This document shows, piece after piece, positions 44,105-55,000 of a stretch of DNA of 64,000 nucleotides; within the stretch, counting starts at the first letter, position 1, and every line of letters starts with the position of its first letter. A program made the translations under genes and the position numbers. The stretch is from Blastobasis lacticolella (Eukaryota > Arthropoda > Insecta > Lepidoptera > Blastobasidae). The notes under the pieces are model-generated. The model ran no database searches. It was not told the origin of the DNA and worked only from the letters and a program-made list of their open reading frames with translations. The stretch is taken from NCBI GenBank assembly GCA_905147135.1, contig LR990056.1, forward strand, positions 4,288,001-4,352,000, in the 5' to 3' direction.

Positions 44105-44425
44105 GTAGCGTGAATGTCCCGGATATACTCTCGCACACGAGGCCCCGGGGTCCACCTTGACCATGATCCAGGGTTTGGCAGATCAGGTAATTACGGTGGA
44201 GCGGCTGCCATCTAACCGCCATGACCCTGCTACTAGGGGAACCTGATCAGATTAGATCCCGGCTACATATTCAGTCGCCTGAATATGCAGGTTTCATCAC
44301 GATGTTTCCCCTTATCATACGAACATCTGTTAGCGTTTAATTAATGTACATAACTCAGAAAAGAGTCTTTGGTACATGGCGGCAGTGGGATTTGAACCCG
44401 GTACCTCGGGGTACGAGTTGTACTC
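44105..44425 (-). repeat. SINE family 1, near full length
   Basis: On the minus strand: box B 'gggttcaaatcccactgcc', 'agactcttttctgagttatg', 'catcgtgatgaaacctgca', then 'gatcatggtcaaggtggacc' and a degraded end. The tRNA-like head is damaged. Confidence 0.72.
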
Positions 44426-44591
44426 CATTGTACCTCTGTATATGGCATTTCATTGAGGCATTTCAGCCTACCGCAAGTAGATGTCAGAGTGACAGTTACC
44501 ACATTCCACCAGGTGAGCTGTCTGCTCATTTGTCACTGAAAAGTATGAAAAAGCATCTGGTCTGTCGCAACTGTATTACCGGCCTTTGAAA

Positions 44592-44721
44592 TAGCTGTCC
44601 TAATTGGCAACGTTCGTACAACCATGGGAGTGCGACGGGCGGTTTTGAAGTCTCCTATTGGTCGGACGACGTCAAACGTACATCCATGGTTGCACGACCG
44701 TTGCCAATTAAGACAGCGCTG
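44592..44721. mobile_element. MITE upstream of the small peptide gene
   Basis: 'gctgtcctaattggcaacg' and 'cgttgccaattaagacagc' are inverted ends. The interior shares 'ggcggttttga' with the copy at 45823-45980. Confidence 0.8.
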
Positions 44722-44899
44722 TAGTCAGGTGAAATATGTCACTTTGTTACATGTATATGACAATTTCAATAAGGCCAAACCAGGTTTCAGACAAAGCAAG
44801 GAAGTGACATTACCATACTGCAGATTTTTTGTCTATTCAGATGCTCTGTGATTAAACAGAGTACTTAGCTACTGGTTAAGATCAAGGTTAGATTTTTGC

Positions 44900-44941
44900 T
44901 ATAAATGCTTTGGGAATCTGAAGTAGGGCATGATTCAGTCT
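44900..44941 (+). promoter_or_regulatory. Core promoter of the small peptide gene
   Basis: TATAAAT at 44900-44906 and an arthropod initiator 'ttcagtc' at 44935-44941, about 38 bases apart, a little longer than usual. The start codon follows at 44964. Confidence 0.6.
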
Positions 44942-44963
44942 ACGACATCAATCAACACTCAAC

Positions 44964-45620
44964 ATGTTTGCCAAACTTGTAAGTACCTATCCAGTGATAA
45001 TAAAATTAAAATTCAAATGGCTTGCCTTTTAAACAGAACATTTTCGCAAGCTTTTCTTTTTCCCAATGCCACCAAGAAGATTTTTACAGATTATTTCGAA
45101 AATGACTCAAATTGTTTTGAGGAGTTTTACCTACATGTTAAAAAGTCGCTATCGTGGAAAAAATTAATTAATATTCGTCTAGATTATTGTAAAGCTGATA
45201 TAATAATTAATTTTTGTATAAAACTGAAATAAAATTTCTCTTTGCGATAATGGTCTATTCTTAACTGATCATCCAGACGAGAATCAGACAATCAGTCTAT
45301 ACTTCAATCGATTAATAATTGAACTCAACTGAAAATGTTGCTGGAAAGGAATAGAATCGTAAAAAACTCCTAGTTTTTTTTTATCTCTAAGCAATCAAAT
45401 TCACGCCCTAATATATTATTCATTTAACATTTTCCAGTTCGTCCTGTTCGCGCTGGTGGCTGCGGCGTTCGCTGCGCCCAACCCCAAGCCCGAGCCTCAG
45501 TACCTGGCCTACTCCTCTGGCCTGGACTATGCGTATCCCGGAGCCGTGCCCGCCGTTGTCTCTCCGTACTCGGCCCCGTATGCCTACTCCGGTTACCCGG
45601 GCGCTTACTACGTCCGTTAA
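44964..45620 (+). CDS. Small secreted Tyr/Pro/Ala-rich peptide, neuropeptide-like precursor 4-like
   Basis: Two exons: 44964-44978 (five codons, MFAKL) and 45438-45620, joined across a 459-base phase 0 intron with 'gtaagt' donor and 'ttttccag' acceptor. The 65-aa product has a signal peptide 'MFAKLFVLFALVAAAFA', then a short mature part with 'PNPKPEPQY', 'PYSAPYAYSGYPGAYY' and a final VR. Splitting a small gene right after the first few signal-peptide codons is common in insect cuticle and small secreted protein genes. The composition and 'PYAYSGY' motif resemble Drosophila Nplp4; a cuticle-associated peptide is the main alternative. A TATA/initiator pair lies upstream and AATAAA at 45681-45686 downstream. 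Two related MITEs flank the gene. Confidence 0.8.
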
Positions 45621-45680
45621 TCGACCAGTCATCATGTACTTCTTCTAAACCGATGAACCTGACAAGCTTGTAATATTGAC

Positions 45681-45686
45681 AATAAA
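45681..45686 (+). promoter_or_regulatory. Poly(A) signal of the small peptide gene
   Basis: AATAAA 60 bases after the TAA stop at 45618-45620. Confidence 0.7.
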
Positions 45687-45822
45687 CTCAAGGATTATAT
45701 TCAAGATATTTGTTTTTGTGTTCCCTATCCATATAGAATAAGCGAGCAATGGTATTAGTTTGACGGTGTCACTGTTGTTGACATCCATTCTAAAATTCCA
45801 AATTCTATAATGGCGACACTTA

Positions 45823-45980
45823 GGCGCTGTCCTAATTAGCAACGCTTGTGCGATCATGGTCGTGCTACTGGCGGTTTTGAGGTCTATTTGTCGGGCGACG
45901 TCCGTCGTACGACGGAACTGTTGCCAATTGCGTGCCTGTTGCCTGTTGCTGACACAACTGTTGCCAATTAGGACAGCGCC
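45823..45980. mobile_element. MITE downstream of the small peptide gene
   Basis: 'ggcgctgtcctaattagcaa' and 'ttgccaattaggacagcgcc' form the inverted ends, with TA on both sides (45821-45822, 45981-45982). Same family as 44592-44721. Confidence 0.88.
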
Positions 45981-46074
45981 TAAGCTCAAGTTTATCTCGA
46001 CTGGATTTACTCTATGTTCGTTTTTATCGAAGAGATTGGAATGGATTAGCGACCTTCTTGCCAGTCTATGAAGG

Positions 46075-47300
46075 CTAACATTCCAATCTCTTTGGTCTCA
46101 ACGGACTCTGCAGTGGTAAGACTAAAGCACACAGTAGACTATTACGTCAGTCGTGATACGTCGGTTTATGCTTGTTTCCTGGATCTGAGCCGGGCGTTAG
46201 ACCTCGTTTATGATATTCTCTGGTGAAAACTGCTCGGCTCAGGAGTCCCAAACAGATTGTTGGGCTGTTGAGGCACTGGTACGGAGGCCAAACGAACCAG
46301 TGAGATGGGGTGACTCGACTTCTAGTGCATATATACTAGAGTGCGGGGTTCGCCAAGGAGGGTTGACGTCTCCGGATCTTTTTAACGCCTATGTCAACGA
46401 TCTGATTGGTGAACTGAGGAGCACCGGAATCGGTTGTCACATTGATGGCGTCTGTGTTAATAATCTAAGTTACGCAGACGACATGGTGCTCCTCAAACCA
46501 TCGATCAGCGGCCTGAGGAAGCTGCTTTCGGTCTGTGAGAATTATGCAAATTCTCACGGAGTGAAATATAACGTTCTTAAGACCGAAATGTTAGTATTTA
46601 GGACGGGAAAAGGTCCGGAGATAAAACCTCAGGGTCCTCAGTTATATTTAAATGGATCGGCGGTTCGGGTTGTAACCAGTTTCAAGTACCTTGGCCATAT
46701 TGTGACTGATAGCTGCAAGGACGACCAAGACATGGAACAAGAGAGACGGGCATTGTCGGTTCGGTGCAACATGCTCGCGCGCAGATTTGCTAAATGCAGT
46801 AAAGATGTGAAAACACTCTCTTCAGGACTTTCTGTCAATGTTTTTACACATGTCGGCTTTGGTGCCGGTACAAGAGAGGGTCTTTCAGTATCGTACGGGT
46901 GCAGTATAATGACGCGTATTGCATCCTTATGGAGTTACCAAGATACTGCAGCGCGTCGGGTATGTTAGCCGAAGTGGGAATGTCTGACTTCTTTGCTATT
47001 ATCGAAGATATATCTTCCTTCTGGGATAGACTGCGCAACTCGGGTAATAGCATTCTGCAGCTCGTAACACGGGACACAAGTCCTAATAAAAAATAATACG
47101 TATTATTTCTTATTGAGTTGTTCTTCGTAGATATTGACGACATTTAAATTTTAATGATTTATTTTATACAATTTAAATTTTTATCCTTTATTTTTATAAT
47201 TATATATTGCATTTTATTAATTTTTAACTTGTATTATGTTTTAAGTACTATTGTACCACATGGCTTTTTTGGCTGAAATAAATAACTTTATTATTATTAT
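46075..47300 (+). pseudogene. LINE reverse transcriptase, 5'-truncated and frameshifted
   Basis: The plus strand begins within the RT domain ('YACFLDLSRALDLV', first catalytic Asp region), has a frame break near 46220, then a long frame with 'GVRQGGLTSPDLFNAYVND', the catalytic 'LSYADDMVLL' and 'SFKYLGHIVTD'. After about 46840 it shifts frame again, with 'SMPDF'-like C-terminal text to 47096. The element ends with 'ggctgaaataaataacttta' and a (tta)n tail at 47283-47301. It is dead. Confidence 0.88.
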
Positions 47301-47301
47301 T

Positions 47302-47615
47302 CCCCATATTTATTTTTATTCTTAGGTCTAAACTTTATACAATACATATATATTAACATAATTATTATAAAAAACCTAAACCTAGAGTACCACCAGCACC
47401 GGGGCGAGGCCCAAGCTACCGGCGGTTAGGGCTGCAGAGACAGGAACCTCCTGACAATACGCGCCGTCTCCAAGAGAACCGCTTTCTGAATCTGGCCCTT
47501 GACCCAACCATCTAGCGAGAGACTCTTAAGATGTTGGTCAAGACTCTTCGCTATGAGACCGTTCACTGATACGACTATCGGAACAATGATCGTCGAATCA
47601 ACATCCCACATGGCG
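47302..47615 (-). repeat. LINE C-terminal fragment in opposite orientation
   Basis: The minus strand encodes 'DSTIIVPIVVSVNGLIAKSL', then 'GQIQKAVLLETARIVRRFL' and a stop. This is the C-terminal end of a different LINE type, followed by its AT-rich 3' UTR (47302-47390). It lies tail to tail with the LINE at 46075-47300. Confidence 0.7.
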
Positions 47616-48480
47616 GTCCCACATTATTACTATTATTATTTTTCATGCCAAAAATCATAATTGAAATCCGTTCGAATCGATGCGACTGATTAAAAAAACG
47701 AGCTCCTGATTAGTGTCACACATTTTCGACTTATCTATTTAACACGATAAATCTTTAATACGGAATACTTCGAATCAATTAATTACATGAAGTTGACTTC
47801 AATTGCGTTATAATAGGCGATGATAAGCAGCGCCTAATCTACAAAATTATAATTTAAAAAGATTTCTTGGCAGACTTGTTGTTAATTGGTGTTTTAATCA
47901 ATTTAAGGTTAATCTATCTATAGGCACTTATAGTAAAACTGTAACAGGTAAATAGTTCAGCACATTAAAGATATAAAAAATATATATTTTGGGTACTTAT
48001 ATGGGTGGAGCCCCTTACAACAATGGAACCGCCGCCGGTAGACGAGGCAGCGAAAAAACCATTTTCCGATCATGTGCAGTTGTAGCGCTTGGTGATGTAT
48101 CCGGAGTTGGATTTTACCGGTGTATAATATGTGTATAACTATATTTAATAACTTACACTATGAAACCCAATACAATTTTACCGGAAAGAGAGTTTAATAA
48201 TAAGTTAACAGACTCTTCAAATATTGTTTTATGATATGAATGAATACATAAATTTTAGAGATATGGTGCCGTGTAACACATAGTGATGTTAAAAATGACT
48301 ATGAAATGATTTAATTAGTATTAGCCATTATGATTTTATTTGTGTAATCATAATATTTGTATGCCCACAATTGGGGTTAACACAGAGATACTCACAAACA
48401 TTATAATATTCTAATGAACTGTATGCCTACCTGTGTCACAAATAAATGCCTTTGACTTTGACTTTGACTTTATATCAACC
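47616..48480. other. Gene-free AT-rich region
   Basis: No supportable gene and no repeat that I can name. A '(ttgact)n'-type LINE tail lies near 48450-48475. Confidence 0.4.
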
Positions 48481-48690
48481 AAACCCACCTCCACCCAGGG
48501 TCCTATCGACCTCTCGGTCATACGGACCGCGTCAGGCCAGCGACTAATAGGCTATATGCGTGCCAGTAAGCTCAACACCAAGGATACCAAAGACCGAGCG
48601 AAGTGGACCAGTAGTAGCAGGAGGGTGGACTCTGGGCCCCCCCGTGCCTCTGGTCGCAACCGGGATATAACGCCAAGATGATGATGATAA
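48480..48690 (+). repeat. LINE 3'-terminal fragment
   Basis: Plus-strand coding 'GYMRASKLNTKDTKDRAKW' followed by a (gat)n tail, as at 12500-12665. Confidence 0.6.
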
Positions 48691-48774
48691 TGCTCAAAAT
48701 TTGTAAAAATTTGTTTACTAAAATTACGAATGGTAAACCTGCAAAACGGCCAAGTAATAAAATAAACAATTATC

Positions 48775-48962
48775 TTGGCGTTAATGTCCCGGTTGTGCTT
48801 TCGAGCACGAGGGCCCGGGCCCGCCTTGACCATGATCCAGGAGTTGGCGATCAGGTAATTACAGCGGAGCGACTGCCATCTGACCTCCGTGACCCTGCTA
48901 CCAGGGGAACCTGACCGGATTGGATCATGGTTACAAATTTAGTTGCCTGAATTTGCAGGTCC
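48775..48962 (-). repeat. SINE family 1 fragment (3' half)
   Basis: On the minus strand, from 'gcaaattcaggcaactaaat' through 'gtcaggttcccctggtagca' to 'gggacattaacgccaagat'. The tRNA-like head is missing. Confidence 0.72.
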
Positions 48963-49539
48963 AAGTGATGCTTAGCCAATGTGCGCGATCATTGCCTATG
49001 TAAGTTCCTACTATGAATAAAGTGCGCACCACATGTTCGCCGAAACTTCCGGCGAAACTTTTGCTGGGACTTTGGTCGGCTCTACAATTCTCGCCTATTA
49101 GGGATGTGGTGGGTGTCAAAACGCGTCGACATTATATCGATTCATCGGTGTAATATCGCTAATCTGCTGTAAACAGGGTCATAGAGGTGATGGCAGCTGC
49201 TCTACTGTATTTACTTGACAAACTAATATCCTGGATCATGGTCAAGTGTACCCGGAACCTGTTACGGGAAAAAGCGCTAAGATTATAATTATAAAATCGA
49301 TCAAATCTAGACGACAACAAACTATCTCTACTTTGTCTATGAAATAGGCGAGACATGCCAAACATGCACGGGACTACACGAATACTCCCTCTACATTCTC
49401 GTGTTCCCGCGGAACTGTCCACATGTGGAGCGCGCTTAATTGATGAAAACTAACCCGTCCGCCGCAGGTGCGTCCGAGGACAAGCTAATACTGTCTTGGT
49501 CCCGCAACAAATTGAATTAAGAAGTAACAGGTAGGAGTA

Positions 49540-49718
49540 GGTCGTACAAAACGACTAATGTTTTCGAGACAATAGATCTAGAGTCTCCGTAGGCTGGATA
49601 AATGGACAGCAGCTGCTTCCATTGTTATATTTATACCGCCTGTCAAGCGTGGAGTGAGTCTCCCTTTCGTGGGAGAGGCTCTACGTCGTGAAGTGGACTG
49701 TTATGGGCTGTGATGATG
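49540..49718 (+). repeat. Family 3 retroposon, partial
   Basis: 'gtcgtacaaaacgactaatg', 'tagagtctccgtaggctgg' and 'ggactgttatgggctgtgat' show the family; the 5' end and a middle part are missing. Confidence 0.7.
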
Positions 49719-50587
49719 GGGTAGGAGTAGGAAAGTTAGCTTGCTTCCTCAAAAAGCGGAGACAATGTAAAGCAAAATAGGCATAGGTCGATGCCAGAAA
49801 TCAATGACGACCGCGAAGCTTATACGAGCTCGTAGAGTTAGATACAGCAATATTAGATAATTTTCGGTTAATCAGGTATATCTCTACCGTTTACACAATG
49901 TACGTGGACTGGTCCGAAAGTTTTTAGCCAACGGCTTGTTATACCCCCTAATTTAGGCAGATTTTATTACAAACTCCTTGATCAACGATCACTAGCGCGC
50001 GACCTTTCATTTTTTGCTTTAAAACGATACAAAAATTAAAACAATATAGTGTATAACAAGCTTGTATAAGGATGTATAGTATATGTCACCGTAAATATGT
50101 TACGGTGCCTTACGTACTAGCTCGAAATAGTGAACTGTTACGTTACAAGACACCGCAATTCTCACATACACAAGTTTAGGTGTTTCTTTGAAAATGAATG
50201 CGTTATATTGTAAATAAATGGTTGTAACTCATTACAGCGTAGACCAATATCATTCACTAACTTATATAGGTCTATGCTGTAAATATAATAGGACCACGAT
50301 AAGTCCGTATTGAATGACAGTGGTAAAAATTAAAAAGTGTGGATATGGCAGTAATCTGGGGATAATCTGTCCTTGTCAGTCCTTCTTGTAAACATTCAGT
50401 TATTTGGTCAGTTTTAGCTTGAACTTGTACTTTTAGTTTGTCTAAATTACTAATCATGCTGAAAATTATCTCTCGCACTTCCTTTTTGATTGTTTCGCTT
50501 ATTATTTAATAATAATTTTCGTAACTCACGAAAATAAACAATCCTACAGAAATCAAATTGTTTGTTATGACTTTAATGAATGACGTT

Positions 50588-51005
50588 AATGAGCAGTTTT
50601 CCAATAGGTATCTAAAGCATTCCTAACCAGTCACTAGATGGCGCCCCGACAATTTTGGTAATTGATAATCGCTTGAAATAGGTTCTTAGCAAACAGGATA
50701 TAAACACTGGGTACGTTGTATTGGATTATATTGTATTTGTCAATAGTTTTCAACCATTTTAGAGGTTGTAATAATAATGGAACATAGTGCCAACTTCTAT
50801 AAATATTTCTTTTTACACTTCGTTCAACCTTTAACAGTTATGTTTATATTAATAAAAAAATTATTTTTAAGTTTAGTATTAGTTGGCTGCATGAAATCAC
50901 TGCCACCATCATACAGATTATAAAAAGATTACCAAAATTGTAGGCGCGCCATCTATTGATGCTTTTTGAAACCAATCGACAATACCTACTGGAAAACTCC
51001 TCATT
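50588..51005. mobile_element. MITE, copy A of an inverted pair
   Basis: Its ends 'aatgagcagttttccaatag' and 'ctactggaaaactcctcatt' are inverted. The whole element is repeated in opposite orientation at 61463-61879. Confidence 0.88.
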
Positions 51006-51096
51006 ACGAAAGCCACAGCCGAAGGATGCAAGCGAAACCAAAAATTGTCTTAATAATTATATTTAATCACTTTTAAAAATTACATTTTATATTAAA

Positions 51097-51365
51097 CTAA
51101 ATTCCTATTAACTCGTGACAGTTGGACGATGTGAGATCCAAAAGTGACGTTCTTTTTCTAGGCGCCTGGGCCGTTGCCCGGCACATTGTGCTGTGCGTGC
51201 ATCTCGTGCTGGTCAAACTCCACAGCATGTAAACTGCTGACAAACTGAGGGCTTTGAGCCCTAGTTTTAGGAGATCCACGCAGTAACGCCGATGCGCGGT
51301 TCCGTAGGTATGTGGGATCGTAACACGTTCTATGACCTTTAAAAACCTTGGCATAAGTTGCCATT
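51097..51365 (-). other. Coding-like segment of unknown origin inside the composite element
   Basis: The minus strand has a 68-codon frame with unusually even codon use for this region ('VKGHR'-like start, '...FVSSLHAVEFDQHEMHAQ', end 'VPGNGPGA') followed by an AT-rich stretch like a 3' UTR. I do not recognise the product. It could be a captured gene end or the end of an unfamiliar transposon gene. Confidence 0.3.
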
Positions 51366-52046
51366 AAGATATTTTTTTAGAATAGAATAGAATAGAGCTT
51401 TATTTTATGCTTCATGCACATACAAACAACTTAGCAAACAACTTTTTAGCGTGGTCTTATTATATAATTCAGTGAATTATAAAATATATTGGTCTACGAT
51501 TACAGTTACCGCTTACCGGGACGGAATCTTGAATTCGACATTTTTCTAGCCACAAATCTCCATTAATAATGACATTGAAGTCTCTATTGCAGTCTAAAAA
51601 TGTTTTCTCAACTATTTTCGACAGTCGTATATTATTTAAAATCAATTTCAGTAACGTTTAAATACAGTTTTATGGCTAGAGTAAATATCGAATTCGAGAT
51701 GTCACAGTGCCGAGTGGTGCCCGCGCGTCTGGGTAGATGTACTGTTTTGCATTGTATTTTACCATCGTACACCTCATTCATTTCAGGGTCCTCAGCATTG
51801 ACCTGGTTGGTTGACCGGGGTGACCTTGGTCCACCTTTAATAGGTCCAGAAAACTTAGGTTGGTTGATCAGGGTTGACCTTGGTCTAACACACTAAAACT
51901 TAGGCCCACGTCCGTGCCCGCACCCTCAGTAGGGCAGACTCGTTTTAACTGCGTAGAATAAAACAAAAAAAAATTCCGACATCCATCCCTCCACACATCA
52001 CAGAACCGAATATCAAAAACTGCGACAAACGTTGTTTAGAAAACGA

Positions 52047-52057
52047 TTTATTTTATT
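52047..52057 (-). promoter_or_regulatory. Poly(A) signal of NPC2-like gene 3
   Basis: Two overlapping AATAAA motifs on the minus strand, about 20 bases beyond the TAA stop at 52075-52077. Confidence 0.65.
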
Positions 52058-52074
52058 ATGAAAAGGTAGGTAAC

Positions 52075-55000
52075 TTAAGCTATTTCCACGACAGTGGCGT
52101 TCCTGCCGGAGACCCCATCAATGGGGTCGATGATGCGGATGACGACACGCAAGCAGAACACCGGAGCTCTGGTTTCGTCTACCACGCGGAACTCAATCGT
52201 CACTTGGGTGTCCTGTAAACAAAATGAATTTCGATTATAAACATACCCTTCCCTTTATTCAATACTAGCTGTAAATAACAATAAATAACTAATTCGCGGA
52301 TAACATTTTAATAACTTGCGGAATAAAAAGTACTCCAGGAAGAGTGTAACTTCGTAATAAGTGAAAGAATTTTCAAAATCGATTTATTATTTCTGAACAT
52401 CACCAGCCCCCATTATCCAAACGTATACACAAACAATACAAACTTTTCTGTAAAATTAGTATGGACAACAAATGAAAACGAATTTAGAATACCACAAGGG
52501 TGGATATTGGGATCACCTCTGTTTTGAATAAGATTTGATTCTTGGTATGGTTTAAACAACAGTTAATAAACCACGTTGGTCTTTATTGTTTATAGCTTTT
52601 TTGTGGACTAAGCACAATAATCATGGCGATGACAATGACACATTGATAATTGAAACGATAGCCGTTGGTACTAAAAGCATCGTTAGACAATTTTATAGAA
52701 CCATACTAACTTTTATATGAGTGGTCTTTAACAAGGTGGATTATTATAATTCATAAGTCAGATAATCGACTGCCATCACGACTGATGTTAATTACCTAAT
52801 ATGGTTTCTTTTAGTGGTGGTTGGATGCGCTCGATGAGGGACTGATCGTATTTTTTTTAAGGCTTTGTCTATAAGACTTTTCCAAGAGCCACCGGGCTCA
52901 ATATATCAAGCTGATTTGGCCAGCAAATAGGTATTTATGGGGCCCTACTAGATTTTTTAAAAATAGGGTAGCCCAGCATTTGACCGCCATGTCACCAGGC
53001 GGTAAGTGACGATGCGGCCGATGATGGAGCACGCACGTCTAGGAACAACCTATTCACTCTGGCCTTGAAGGCGTCTAGAATATAATGATTAGGGAACACA
53101 CTCGTAGGTGAGGCGTTCCATTCCTTAGCCGTACGCATTATAAAGTTAGAAATAAAGCGGCCCCATCCCCTGTACTGTTTGCACTACTATCAAGTGTTCT
53201 GTGATCCCCAGGGCCCAAGTCAACCACATCTGTTCGCAGACGAGGCTCCGGCGAATCTTTGCCCTAAAGTGTTGTGCGGCTCAGATAGCAGTCGCGTCGT
53301 AAAAAGCCATTAGACCACAACTTTTTAATTAAGGACTCTGAAAACTGCTTATAGTAAATCTGAAAGGGCTTTCCTGGTAAAGGCCTTCCCTAGCTCTGAC
53401 TACTATCCAACTCTCGTTTGTCGTGTAAGTTATTCTAAACTTAAACTAGAATTAGCTCGCCAGTAGCCAGGTATGGCAACTGCATTATCGGTCGCCAAGA
53501 GGAACAATGAAGCGGCATCAGCAGCAGCTACTGGGGGCTTACCAAGAGCTCTTATAGCAGGACATACAGATAACAGAACTGCCCTGCTTAGAACGAGACA
53601 AGCTTATGTGATATGTATAGCGCTGTCTTGTTCTAAGTACGGCAGGTAAGCCACCTGGTTGACCTGGCAATCACTAAACCGAAATCACGTTGGTCGTCGC
53701 ATGGGGCTTCATCGCCCAAACAGTGATACGATTGTGGAGATAAATCTCAGTCTACGGCACATCTCTCTTATCCTCTTTTTCCCTGTCATCAGGAGTAGGC
53801 CACCAACTCACCACAGGCATGAACGAATCGATAAACATTCTCAGCTCGTACTGCAGCACTTCGTCTTCTACTACCGGGCAGAAGGAGTTCTGCAGGAAGT
53901 TGCAGGTGACGGCGTTCTCTTGCAGGGGATATTCGATCGGGATGTTGATGATGCCGAGGTTCAAGAACGCGGTTGCCAACGTCTGCATGGAACGCATGGT
54001 GCGAGCTGGAATGAGACGATATTCTTTATAAGGGTGTTTCTAAATCCCGCGGAGGCGCCGCTCGCCCACTGTTGCAGCAACAGCTATGAACCGTTGCTGC
54101 AACAGCTACAAACCGTTGCTGCAATTGTGTAGGTTTTGTTTGTGCAAATTCTCACAGCGCCATCTAGCCTCAAAGTAGGCTCGAAAGCGCGCTTATTGGA
54201 GCGCTTAGCTAGCTCCCGAAATAGAGAGTGTTTGCGCCGGGTTCCCACAGCAAAATCAGTTAAGTTGTTTTATCCATTACAAACATACAGACCGCACATT
54301 TATCGCATCGTGTGCGCTTTATAATAAGATAGAGTACGTTTTCTGTCTGGTTGCTACTACTGTTGGATTGCGATGGGCTTATGATAGTAATATCTGTGTT
54401 CTCAAGTGATGTGCTAACGAAGAACACTATATTCACTTTATAGTTTATAACTCACGGGCTCTAAAGACGATATTGATGACGACATCATCCAGCTGAGGCA
54501 ACAGGCAAGGCGGGGTCTGGCAGCCAATTATGTAGGCGTTGATGGGCATCATGAAGCCACTGTTGTGAATACCTGGAATGCATAACATCAAATTATGAAT
54601 GAAGTACGGACAAAACCGACAATAACGATGTGTTTAAGTGTTTGACATTTGACTAGCCGAAAACTTCTGCTGACTTACGACCACCTGGTGTATTCGATTG
54701 CAACCAGGGTTGGGAACAAGTTTTTATTTAATACAATAAAACGTCATATTGTATTAAAAAAAAAAGTATTGTAAATCAATTCTTCATAATTCTTTAGTTG
54801 ATTTGTTTTAAGCATTGTTTAATATATATATACTTTGATAATTTAATTTTTTGTGGTTGGGGTGTGAGTTTTGATGCTCGCTGAAAGCTGTCCTATAGCG
54901 GCACTAATTATAGTTGATGAAATAATTTTTGCTCAAGAGTTTGCTTGTTTTTTGTTGTATTTATATGTAAAAAGTGGTATTTTTTATTTTGTTATGAGGT

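Larger units (their letters stand above)
50286..51462. mobile_element. Composite TIR element with nested insertions
   Basis: The outer ends 'taataggaccacgataagtc' and 'agcgtggtcttatta' are inverted, flanked by TA (50284-50285, 51463-51464). They match the smaller element at 55615-55996. The first about 300 bases align directly with it. Inside sit a second MITE (50588-51005), a short coding-like piece on the minus strand (51100-51365) and a LINE tail with an (agaat)n run (51380-51440). Confidence 0.75.

Noticed and set aside
44930..45232. 100-codon plus-strand frame starting upstream of the small peptide gene
   Set aside because: It runs through the 5' UTR and intron of that gene, ignores a good GT/AG intron, is AT-driven (Lys/Asn/Ile-rich) and has no domain.
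52800..53420. Possible additional gene in intron 3 of NPC2-like gene 3
   Set aside because: Parts resemble dispersed repeat sequence elsewhere in the window, and no open frame or splice structure was found.
53659..54132. 157-codon plus-strand frame
   Set aside because: Antisense shadow of exon 3 of NPC2-like gene 3, which has splice sites, cysteine pattern and paralogues on the minus strand.
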